Below, piece by piece: positions 47,701-58,700 of a stretch of DNA of 64,000 nt. Position numbers and translations under genes: made by a program. Position 1 is the stretch's first letter. Each line of letters starts with the position of its first letter. This DNA is from Bryopsis sp. KO-2023 (lineage: Eukaryota > Chlorophyta > Ulvophyceae > Bryopsidales > Bryopsidaceae), in NCBI GenBank assembly GCA_030272585.1, contig BSYQ01000013.1:1798001-1862000 (forward strand), given 5' to 3'. Under the pieces are notes generated by a model. The model was not told where the DNA came from. It searched no databases and saw only the letters and a list, made by a program, of their open reading frames with translations.

Positions 47701-49571
47701 TTTTTTTTTAACTTCTTTTTCTTCTTGTTCTTCTTTTTTTCTCTGATGAAAATTTACAAATAAAGATAGATGCAATATTTTCTTTTCTTTTTTTTTTTTT
47801 TTTTGATTTACTTTCGTCTTGCTCAAAATTATGTTCTTTTCGTAACGCACAAGTTTTTACTCAAAGAGCCTTAAAAATAATCAAAACAAAAAAAAACATG
47901 GCAAACACAGACCAAAATAGAAAAAGAAAATGAAATAACTGCTCCCTTCGAACTTTCATCGAACCACTTCACAAAATATGACATATTGGTTTCTTTCTTT
48001 CTTTCTTTTCAGAAAACTTTCATAGCTTCTTTCCTCCCCCCCCCCTCCCCCTTTCCCTTTTTTTTTTCCCTCATTCGGACAGAAACGCCATCCTGTTCCG
48101 CTGCGTAGTTTTCAACCCTTTTCATAATAGAAGAAAAAAAAGGCAAAAGACAAAAACCCCCACAAAAAACCCCCGAGAAACCATCCATAAAAAAAAAAAA
48201 GCAAGATTGAAAAAATTAGAAAATAAAGGGAATAAAAATCCACACACAAAAAAAACCAAACACAACACAACCCTGCTGACAGTCAATTCTGGCGGTCACA
48301 TATATGGACCGCAGAAAAAAAAGTGGAATTCGGTAACTCCACTTAAACTTTCCCCCTTTACACAAAACGACAATTAAAAAAAAAAAAAAAAAACACAAAA
48401 AACATATAAAAAAAGAAAGACAAAAAAAAGCAAATAAGAGAAGCACATATTCCATGCATAAGGCTTCATCTTTTTCTATAGACGGCTAAGCTCGGAATCG
48501 TAACACACATCTTTACTGTGGCCTATTTCCTGTTCCTTTCCCCCCTCAGTTCCTTTCCCCCAAACCCCCCACAAAGACCTCTATGAATTCACCAAAAAAA
48601 AGAAGAAAAAAAAAAAACACTAGTAACTGTGGTGCAGGGTACCTATGTCAAAAAGGAAGACAACTTCCTCCATGATTCCCCTAAAGCTGTGGGAATCACT
48701 TTCTAAATAAAAAAAAGAAACGTCATTCCATCTCGCACTATTCTTTTTTAATCCATCATATAACCCTTTCTTCTGTTTTTCTTTTCCTTTCTTTCTTTTT
48801 TTTTCTCTTTCTTTCAGGCTTTTTTCCTTTTTCTTTCGAAATATTTGATTGACTCTTTTTTTTGTGTTTTTTCGAAAAAAGGAAAAGACCTACCTTTGCA
48901 CCTATTTTCTGGCAAATGTCGTTCAACCCCCCCTTTTTTTTTTTTTTCCGTCCCAAAAACCCCCCGAATCGAAAGGGGCCATGATACACACATATTTTTT
49001 TATATTTAACTTTTGTTCTTGTTTTCGTTTCTGTTTCAATGGAAAACGAAAAATAACATTTTTAAACTTTCAACACGAGGCGTACAAGCAACACCACTCG
49101 CATTTTCCATTTGTGGGAAAAAAAAACACCCTTCTCTTCTTATGCAAAAAAAAAAATGGACTTCTTTTTTCCTTTTTCCTGTTTCCTTCCAAAGCAGCCT
49201 CAAGAGGGGAAAAAAAATATAAGGTGCTTTCTGTTTGTTTTCTTTAAAAAAAAAGCTGAAAATATATATGTATATATATGAGAAGAAAAAAAAAAACAAA
49301 CAAAACAAAAACCAAAAAAAAAAATACATTAAGCATTCTATCCGTGCTTTTTTCTTTTTTTTTTTCCTCACTTCCACCCGAACCCCACACATCCATCCCA
49401 CAAACCCTCATCCCCCAACCCCCATTTTTTTAACCTCCCAGGAGCAGTTCACCTTCACTCCCTCACACTTCTCTCACACTTTCCCCACTTTTCCCTCACA
49501 CTTTTTTTTTTCTTTCAATCCCCTCCCCCCACCTGCAAATACCCCTAACCCAATCCCCCTCCCTGTCCATT
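44793..49571. other. 4.8-kb stretch without a recognisable gene
   Basis: Unusually rich in A, T and C homopolymers, above all from 47.4 to 49.5 kb. All open frames are short or are translated lysine/phenylalanine tracts. I see no family match. The right end is the expected 3' UTR of the LisH gene. Confidence 0.5.
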
Positions 49572-52500
49572 TCAGGTCCCAGGGTTCAAAAAAGCTTCCA
49601 GGGTGTCGATGGGGTGGATAGCATCGAACCCAAGCGAGTCCATTTGCAACATTTCATTGCTCATTCCAGTCAGCATTCCGGCCGAGGAGCCCACGTCCAG
49701 CTCTGCAGAGTCCCATTCCAGAACAGAATCTTTTATCCCCAAGTTGTCCAGCCCCATCGCATCCTTATCGGACGATGGAGTGTCCAGCTGATTTCCGACG
49801 CCCCCCAGCTCCCCGTTCACGTCGGTGCTGGATGCTGAGGAGGAATTGCCGAGGCCGACGTTTCCGGTGTTGCTGACGTTTCCGTTATGCGTGCTGCTGG
49901 CTGTCGTGCCCTTCCCTTGACTAACGATTTCTTGAGCTTTTGAGGGGCTCTGACAATACCGGAGCGACACAGGAACCGTTTCACCTGATACAACAAAATA
50001 TGACTGGGGGTTGATACATCCTCTTCGAAAAAAAAACCAAAAAACACATGCATGCAACAGAGCAGGGAGTCGAATCGAACAGACGGATGCAGTCCATCAG
50101 CAGTCCATCCACGGACCTCGGTGGTGCCTGTTACAGTCAAGCTTCGGAGAAACTCGGCAACCAAAGAGGACAACCGACTGGAGTGTGCTGCTTTCCCCAC
50201 CTGGCGTGAGAATGTTGGAACCGCAAGGGCTGACTTCATTGACGGACGGCGACGCTCCTGCATGGAGCCCCTTCTCCTGCCCCAAAATGTCCACCTCCGG
50301 AATCCTCAAAGGTGCGATCGACCCACACTTCTGACCGTCGTCGCCTGCATCCCCACCAATCGCAGTTCTGATTGGTGTCAGCATGGGCGACCTGGGGGAG
50401 CCATCCACAGTGCCCTGAACTGAGGACTGCACCGTCCCACCAGCTTGCATATCCAGGCCGTGGTGAGCCTGCGATTGCAACTGCATGGCGTGGTGGAGCG
50501 ACCTGGGTGCCTGAATGGATGGGCTGAGGAGGTGCGTATTCTGGCTTGCTTGTTGCCATCCTCCAGCCATCATGTGTCCATTGAGCTGAGCTGAGGATGC
50601 CCGGCTGGGGAGCTGCACGGCAGGATTCGCCTGATTTCCAAAATGTGGCACAGGGACAGACCTGATGCCCCCAAGTCCCCCTCCATGCATGTTCTGAACC
50701 TGGCGGATGCTCTGCAACCCCGATGCTCCCCCAACCCAAGGGGAAGCAGGATGGCCACCTGTCAGATTGTACAAATGTGCTCCTCCTCCAGGCACCCCGT
50801 TGTATCCGGACAAGCTCGAGGACAGCCCAGGGGCATGCTGACTGGACAAATGCTGACTGGGGGATTGCTGCTGCTGCAACCCCAGCGAGTGCGCATTCAT
50901 GGATTGCCCCCCGTTGGCCACCATCCCATTCATTACGTGCAGTCCTCCACTGCCTGTGTTGGCTCCACTATTCGGTGCTCCTTGCAGATTGAGACCGCTG
51001 TTTTGGCGGTGCCGAATCCTCTGATACATGCTCCGCTGCTGTTGCAGCAGCCTGCATTGTTCTAACGTCAATGTGTGGCCTGTTGGAAGTTGGATCAGCT
51101 GCCGGTGCTGACTATATGGGGAGCCGTTTGGCATCATTCTCGCATCCATTTTACGTTTCCCTAAACCTGCTGTGAAGATATCAGACTTCCATGAGCAAGC
51201 AAGCCCCATGACCGGCAAATTGCACAGTTGGAGATTCGGCAAGCATCCAGTATTGATTAAAAAATGAGTTATTTTGAAAAAATCTGGATCCGGCAACCCA
51301 ACACTGACTCGGATCAAGCAAGTTCTTGCAGGGATGAAAAAGGAAAACATCGACCACTGCTCAGTATGTGTGTGTTGCCATTGTTAGTGTGGAGAGCTGG
51401 TCCTGTTGCCAACATAACCAGCTGAGAATGTATAAATTTGAACAGTCACCTGCCATGATTGGGACGCGTCCACAGGGTGCCCTCATTCTTTTCACCTGTG
51501 TGGAAAAGAAAAAAAGAGGTCAGTCCGCAGAGGTGCACGAAATTTCTCTGATGCAATTATGGCAGTCATAGGAGCCTCCAGAATATCAACCACAGAGAAA
51601 ATGCACTGAGAAAATGAGAATGTTAGAGGGAGGCTGACTCACTTCATTTCCATCCAATGCCCCTTGCCCGATTCCTGCAAGCAAACTAAATTTTAGTACG
51701 AGAGTAACACACACCCATTCAACCCACCAGGGCCTTGCAATGATTATTAGTCAATAGTTTGGATGCTTGGGCAGGTGGACCCCCAACGTCAACGAGTCAA
51801 CGAATCAACGAATCCCGCGCTGAACACCCCCCTTTTCCCCCCACATCCGATTTTCCAGCACTACGGCTGCTCCGCACTGAATATTTTTTTTTGAAGATCC
51901 CAGGTTCACCTTGCTGGTCGCTGGCCATAAGCAAACTTTCGTAAGCCGGTTGAGAAAGTTGCCCGTTTTGGGACTGGCTGCGTACTTGATGGGCTGGTGC
52001 TTGAATCTGCACGAATATAGAACAAACACGGTTGATCGGCATGCTGCGTCGTCACGTGCAACGACATGCGCTCTTGTGAAGTTTTGACTTTCAATTCCGG
52101 GGGAAGGTAGAAGACCCTTGAAGTCGTTAGTTACACTACTGAAGCTTTGGGAAGGTGCACGGGCCATGAATACGTGACGCTAGGAAAAATCAACGAATAT
52201 AGTTGGGAATAGGAAACCGATGATGCACGGTTGAGCTGGCAGCGAGGCACGCCCACCCGCACGACGGCGGATCCAGTTTCCCCCCCGCGCGCCAGGTTGC
52301 CTATTAGGACCTTTGTCTCGGTTTGCGTTCCCTCGTCGAGCGGCCAATCTGTTTCCGTCAAGCTCGTCGATGAGAAGTACTTCGACGCAGGGGTGACGTG
52401 TTACACACACGCTTGCCACCGAAATACAAGAGTGGACCTGCGCCATCAACGGCGACCTGCCTCGTCGTATTCGTTGTGGCCGTGGGTATCGGTTCGCTAG

Positions 52501-52884
52501 TTGGGAGGGACGACTTGGGGGGCGTCGAGTGAGACTTCGAGAAGGTCACCAGGGGGGGAGCCTTAGTTTAACAGAAGCAGTCCTGGCACGTACCTCCTTA
52601 CTCTGACCATTCAGATAGCCCAGGAATATCCCCACCAAGTCGTAATGGCTGGCCACTGCAACACAGTCCGAAAATAACGCGGATTCAGCTCCTTTCGCTG
52701 CTTTAGAATTGAGAACGAAAGGCAAGGGTGCTCGTCAAAAGGGAAAGAAAAAACCCTTCGGGCATCGAGCGTTCTTACCCGCTTGACTTTCGTCCATTCG
52801 TAATCTCTGCTTGAGGGCTGCATGAGCCTCAGTGAATCCACGGCTAGCCAAGTATTTCAGGACAGTTAAGTCCAGACTGCTCAT
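49572..52884 (-). CDS. LisH-domain, glutamine-rich putative transcriptional co-regulator
   Basis: Seven exons on the minus strand: 52884-52779, 52655-52594, 52006-51910, 51674-51643, 51495-51450, 51166-50201 and 49984-49572, all in phase, total 573 residues. The N-terminus has a LisH-like helix pair (VLKYLASRGFTEAHAALKQRL) followed by HYDLVGIFLGYLNGQ. The rest is low-complexity: Gln/Ser/Gly/Met-rich, with LTLEQCRLLQQQ near the middle and an acidic tail (LEWDSAELDVG, then MLTGMSNEMLQMDSLGFDAIHP) that could act as an activation domain. LisH motifs mediate dimerisation and tetramerisation in LEUNIG-type and other chromatin-linked proteins. That similarity is in the domain type only; I do not recognise an orthologue. 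The three short middle exons are placed by phase and splice motifs and are the weakest part. Confidence 0.68.
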
Positions 52885-53439
52885 ACACAACCAAGCAAGA
52901 GTGAAAAACACAATGCATGAATATCAACATAAGCATCAAAACGTAGTGGTGTGGAGCGGAGGAGGGGGGGGGGGTACGGGAGGGAGACAGTTCTACTGGA
53001 CACGAAAAAAAGTATGAGGCGTACACGGCGAGCACGTTGCCATTCGCCATCCTGAGTAGTGCTCTCCCCGAACGTGACGCCGTCGGTCAGGTTGGGTGCG
53101 GTCTTCTTCTTCAGGAGAGACGGAACCAGTCGACTAGCCTCCTACCAGTAGACGACAAAAGAGGGCGAGATGCTTAATGTCAGGGAATGGGCAGCTTCAG
53201 CATTCCTGGCGTTGCTTCTGCATGCCCGACATGCACACCAAGGCTGTTAATTTTAGGACTTTTCTCAGAGTGTTCCCTCGTTGGGTGGGCACATCATCGA
53301 GCTCCGCTGGTGTGGATTTCTGTTGGAACAGGAGCGTCTCCTGTAACATTCCGAAACTAACGCACACGACATAAATTGTGCGCTCTGTGTTGATCCTACC
53401 CTCCCTGTTCCACTCAAGGCGGCCCCGCGGTGTAGTCCC

Positions 53440-53572
53440 AGCCCGCCGAATCCCAACCCGCCGAATCCCAACCCGCCGAATCCCAACCCGCCGAATCCCA
53501 ACCCGCCGAATCCGACGTGGACACGAGCGCACGTGGCATTCTTTTCGTGCACTTTTCACGACGGTTCTACTC
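53440..53572 (+). repeat. left arm of GC-rich inverted repeat with 15-bp minisatellite
   Basis: About five tandem units of CCCGCCGAATCCCAA are followed by a unique block around GACGTGGACACGAGC, CACGTGGCATT and CACTTTTCACGACGGTT. The unique block recurs, reverse-complemented with a few substitutions, at 55163-55217. Confidence 0.82.
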
Positions 53573-55162
53573 GCGCCCAATATCAACAGCGCTTCCCTGA
53601 CCAAAGTGAAAGCAGCCCGTTTGCGTGTTGCGCGGACGCCCTTGCAACTGGCGTACCCGAGACGCCGCGAATGACAGCTTTCAACGGCCGGAATCTTTTC
53701 GTAGTGGTCGCAACACGCCAGGTCTAGTGGAACGGGGAGATCTGTTCCAAGGAGGTTCGATTCCTCCTCCTGTATGGAACCATTCTGCACTCTTCGATTC
53801 GTAATGCAGAGTTATCAAAGGCGGAAGGATGTTTCGGGCAAGTTTGGCGGATGGGTGAGTTTTTGGTTTCCATGATCTTGACTAGGAACAAGAGACCAGT
53901 GCTGTACTTGTTCCACACAGTCTAGGTTTCCCTTTTCTGGGGGTTTTAGGGGCGCAAGCTCTGAGACTTTTACATCTGACGGAGATCAGCTTTTGAAGGA
54001 CAGGGCTCTGTTCAGTAGCTCAAACCAAATAAGAGCTATTGCTAGGGGCATGGCAGGTTCTCAAATGGATAGGGGGCGTTATTTTGGTAGGTGGATGGGT
54101 TTTCCTTTTTTGGGGGGAAAGATGTGATATTTTTCATCAAAAAAACAAATTTCTGGCTCAACAAACTCTACTTGCCAGAGATACCCTTGAAAAATCCAGA
54201 CCAAAAAAAAACGAAGAATGTAAAAATAAAACCAGAATAAAGAATCCAAGTGTCCCCAAATACAATCTCTGTACATGTAAGAATCGTTGATGGCTGGTAA
54301 ATTTTACAGTATGAGATTTGTTTGTTCGATTTCATTCTCGAAGATAAATGATTAGTACAGTTCAAGAAGAATAGGCATCTGCTTCTTTATTAGTTATTCC
54401 TGAAAGTCTTTCTGGGAAAATGGGGGGAAAAAAGGATTTGGTGGAAAATAACATATCAGCATTGAAACAAAAATAACTGGAGTGATAAACTGGAAAAGAA
54501 TAGTCGATGAGTTCTGTTGCTCCGAGACCAAATTAATCTGAGCTTTATATATGGTGCTCTACTCCAAAGCCCCTTTACCAACAGTCAACTTCCAACGTTC
54601 AACTAGGATTACTTAAAATCCAATTGGGAGAATAAAACAGAACCAGAACTGGTTGTGTTCATTGAGTCACTGTTAGATAGGAGTTTCAGTGATTCAGAGA
54701 AAAAAAATTGGATGGTTCAGTACCCACCACTACTCCAGTATCTTTTTCCCCCTGTCTATTGTCTCTCTTCCTGCCTTCCCCCTTCCAAAAAAAAGAAGGA
54801 AACGAATGAAAATAGTTGAGAGATCGATACTTGCTCACCCACTAGGAGTTCCAACACCCTGAATCCACCTAACTCGCTGTCCTCTGTAGGGGAGCAAACA
54901 ACATGGAAGTCCATTGCTCTTCTTTATTTTTACTGTTTTTTGCCATTCATCGGAATCGTTGGCGCTTTGCTGCGAAGACGACAACGCTGCTGCGCAAGTT
55001 TGATCGCGACAGGAGAAGGACTCGAACCTCCTTGAAACAGGACACCCCGTTACCCCAACCCTGGCGTATAGCGAACGTTCCGCCGTTGCTTTTGTCCGTG
55101 GCGAAAAGGCGAACCAGTGGCACTGCAACACACGAAGCGCAGGCAACTTGCCGTTGGCGAAC

Positions 55163-55265
55163 AGAACCGTCGTGAAAAGTGCATGAAAAATATGCCACGT
55201 GCGCTTGTGTCCACGTCGGATTCGGCGGGTTGGGATTCGGCGGGTTGGGGATTCGGCGGGTTGTA
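55163..55265 (-). repeat. right arm of GC-rich inverted repeat with 15-bp minisatellite
   Basis: On the plus strand this reads AACCGTCGTGAAAAGTGCA, then GCCACGTGCGCTTGTGTCC and about three units of GGATTCGGCGGGTTG. It is the inverted, shorter counterpart of 53440-53572. Confidence 0.82.
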
Positions 55266-55767
55266 CCCGAACCGGCCCCGCGACGATGGGGTCGTCGACT
55301 TTTTGAGACGGCGTTCCGACCACGGTGACTAACGCTCGTTGGGCGGGAGGTGTCACGGCGAGCGTGTGAATGGCACGAGATGGGAGCAATTCCCATGAAT
55401 AAGACAAATCCTTGCACGCACCTGCCGCCTTGTGTGTCAAAAGCGACCACTGGACGGACAAAAACTCTCCTACCCCCGACGCGCGCTGGAAAATGAGCGA
55501 AAAATTGTCAGTAAAATCAATATAGCGCTTCGAAACGTCTCCCGTCGGGCATGGGCGCTATGTCAGATTTTTTCCAAGAAACAGTTATTGATCGTGGTGG
55601 TGTAGAGTTGGGGCGTTCCTGCTGCTGCGGTCGAGAAAAGAAAGAAAAAGAAAAAAAACGTTAACGAAAGGAATTCAATCGCAGAGCACGCCCAACGAAA
55701 AAAGAGAGAAAGAACATAGACATATTGTTGGACGATCTTTGGGGTTGAAAACGGCGTTCTTCCGCGC

Positions 55768-58700
55768 ATGGATCAACTGATCCACTTTGTGAAGGGCAAG
55801 AAATCTAGCTCCGGGGGGCGAGATTTTTGCGTTGCCCGCTACTGGTGCGTGAAGCATTCGACTTGGCGTGGAAAGTATCGCCGAATTTTCTGCATCTCCC
55901 CCACTGCGGTATTCACGCAGCGCGACAACGAGGATTTGGTCGTCACCAACACCTATTCTTTCGTGGGGGACTGTGACGTCGAGTCGATAACCTTGGGAAA
56001 GGTCGACGGCGAAATCGTTATCAATGGAAGAGCGGATAAAAAGGTGTTGAAAGAACCCCCAAAAAAACTCCTCCCCCCTTCCTTTCGCGAAAAACTTACG
56101 AAAAAAAAAAAGAAAAAAGAGAAGAAAAGCAATATGTCGAAACATTTCTCTTCTGCCTTTTCGTGTTATCGAACTCCGCTTTTTCCCCCGTCGCGAACGA
56201 AAAAGTTCCATTTATAGAACGAGTTTGGAAAAGGCGTGTGTTTCGTTTCAACGTTTGTCGACGACGTCGAAAGTGAGATCGTGTTTTTTTTAAATCCTTT
56301 TCCTTTTTTTCTCAAGAAAATAAACTCCCCTCCTTAAACAAGAAAACTGCTCAGGTCGACTGGGCAAAGGTGACTGGTGGAAGCAGCACCAAAAAGTCTT
56401 TTTTCAATTTTTTTTTTGAGCTTCTCCAAAATATATATTTTTTCATTTTTTGACTCAACCATGGGTCCACACCCTGAACTCAGTTCAAAGAGGCACAGCG
56501 CAATCTAAAATTGTTTGAAATTATTTAAATGCACAATGGCTCTTTATGCTCAGAATCAAATCAATGCTGAAAAAAAAGGGGGAAAGAAAACAAAGCTTGT
56601 TGAAAAACGAAACAAAACAAAATATCAGAGAAATATTTTTTTTCCACTTGTTTTTGCCTGATGTTGGTTGCTCATGACGTATTTTTTTCCCCCCCTCATT
56701 CACAGAGCAAATTCAAACCCATTCGCTTCCACTGCACGTTGAGGGCATCATTGTTGACAGATGTTTACCAGTGCTTGGAAGCTTCCAGGAGAGGGGGAAA
56801 TTCTCCTCTTTCAGCAAAAATCCTTGGGTAAGTATTCTTGCAAAATTTCCTTCCTTCCTTTCTTCTTTTCTTTTCTTTTCTTTTCTTTTCTTTTCTTTTC
56901 TTTTCTTTTCTTTTCTTTTCTTTTCTTTTCTTTTCTTTTCTTTTCTTTTCTTTTCTTTTCTTTTCCTTTCTTTTCCTTTCTTTCTTTCTTTTTTTCTTTC
57001 TTTTGGGGGGGGTGGGGGAGTGCACATCCTTCACAAAATTTTTTACCGTCCGTAAGTTGCTTGAATAAAAATGTACTGAATAATGGTCTGTACATAAGCA
57101 GGGATTGATATTGATAACCGGATTGTAACCACAGCCAGAAATGAGATGGGTTTTTTCTTTCACTGACAACGAATTTTTACAACATGCATGTTTTGCCAAA
57201 AGGCTTCTTTTTTTTTCTGTTGTCAGACCGACGGCGCAATTTCCTGCAGCATGGTTTGATGGTACGGAATGGAAATTGGTGGTTTTGAGGGTTGGTGCTT
57301 ACTGTATCGAATGCCAGCGTCAACATTCAGGTATTGTTTCGCTGCCCACATATAACATGCAATCTCTGCTCAGTTCCATCAAGTGTTTTTTTTTTCTTTT
57401 TTTTTGTTTTAAAGCACAAGGGGAGCAACCCGTCCAATCAGCAACATGGTCAAAAGGAATTAAAAAAAAAAAAAGCACAAAAGAAATGGTTTTGAGAGGA
57501 AAATCCAGACTTGCATGGCCAAAATCGAAAAGATGTTTTTTTTGCCAAGTGGTTCGATAAAGAGAGAACAATTGTAAGCCATGCAGCCCCCACACTCAAT
57601 TTTTCTATTTTTTTTTTTCAAAAATGTAAATTTAGTTTTAGTTTTTTTTTTTAAATCTAGTCCGCTACGCACCATCATATCTCCAGGGGTGTATATATAT
57701 TTTTTTCTGATTTTCTTGTTGAATCCAGAATGTTGTTATCGAAGGTAGAGTCGTGTGGAGGGTGGAGTATCGTCACATGGGCAGCCCCGGCGTTCGACTT
57801 CTCACTTCGAACAGCTCTTCCAACGATCCCGACGGCCCCTTTGCAATTTTCAGCAGGGTATGCAAACTGCCCAAAGTGTGTGCATGCGCGCAGAGAGAAC
57901 CCCTTTTGAAAGCTCTCCAAGAGGCCGGGTTGACGAAACTGGGGCTTTCATTGGCAGGTGAGGAATTTTTAATTTTGTGTTTTTTGTTCCGGATGAACGA
58001 TGTTTTGAAACATCAGAACTCTCGAAACGGTAGTTTTTTTTTGATTTTTATATATATATATATATTTGGGGGGTAAGTCTAGTTTCGTTTTTTTCAATTT
58101 TAAAGCAAATTTCAGTGAAGTATGAACCCTAGGTAATGGAGTCAACGATGGATTATCGGGTCCTACCATCGAGCAACCTAACTCTAAAGGAAAATGTAAC
58201 GATGTAATGGATTTTTATTGTAGAATGCAATAATTTTCAGGACAATTTCATGTACGAGTGATTTCTACCTCCCAGAAATATGTATGGTATTTTCACACAA
58301 ATATACGTGTCGTGCCCAATTTCCTGGCATCTTATGTTTTTTGCGTTTGCAGTCCCCCCCCCCAAAAAAAAAAAAAAAAAAAAGTATAATAAAATAAACT
58401 AAATAAATCTTTCTATCTTATTGTTTATGTACACATGCATTTTTTTTTGGATGTCAAGAAACAGTCATTTATGCGTTGCCGTATCTTTGTATGTCGATAC
58501 ATATATTTTTACATATTCCTTTTTTTTTTTTTTAAATGGAATTTGCCCACAGTGGACACCCAACCCAGGATGGGAGGCCAGGAATTATTGGAAGCTTGTG
58601 CTGCTGCCGAACGAGAAATGGCAGTCACTCCGTGGGAAGCCCCGATCTGCGAATGGGAAGTTGCCAGGGTCGAGATTCCCTTGGAAGGCCCTCCCTTGGT

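Larger units (their letters stand above)
52885..55767. promoter_or_regulatory. 2.9-kb region between two divergent genes, with an inverted duplication
   Basis: The LisH gene (minus) and the GRV2 gene (plus) start at opposite ends, so both promoters lie here. Two GC-rich arms, at about 53440-53572 and 55163-55265, are inverted copies of each other. Each includes a 15-bp minisatellite and lies roughly 500-690 bp upstream of one of the two start codons. Frames of about 200 codons on the minus strand at 53197-53790 and 54835-55461 run through the arms but match no family. Confidence 0.5.

Noticed and set aside
54835-55461. 208-codon minus-strand frame upstream of GRV2
   Set aside because: Contains the inverted repeat and minisatellite. 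Its peptide resembles the plus-strand 53378-53674 frame only because the DNA is duplicated. No family match.
56838-57068. Frames rich in Phe-Leu-Ser or Lys-Glu-Arg around the TTTTC array
   Set aside because: Translation of a microsatellite in three frames and both strands; not genes.
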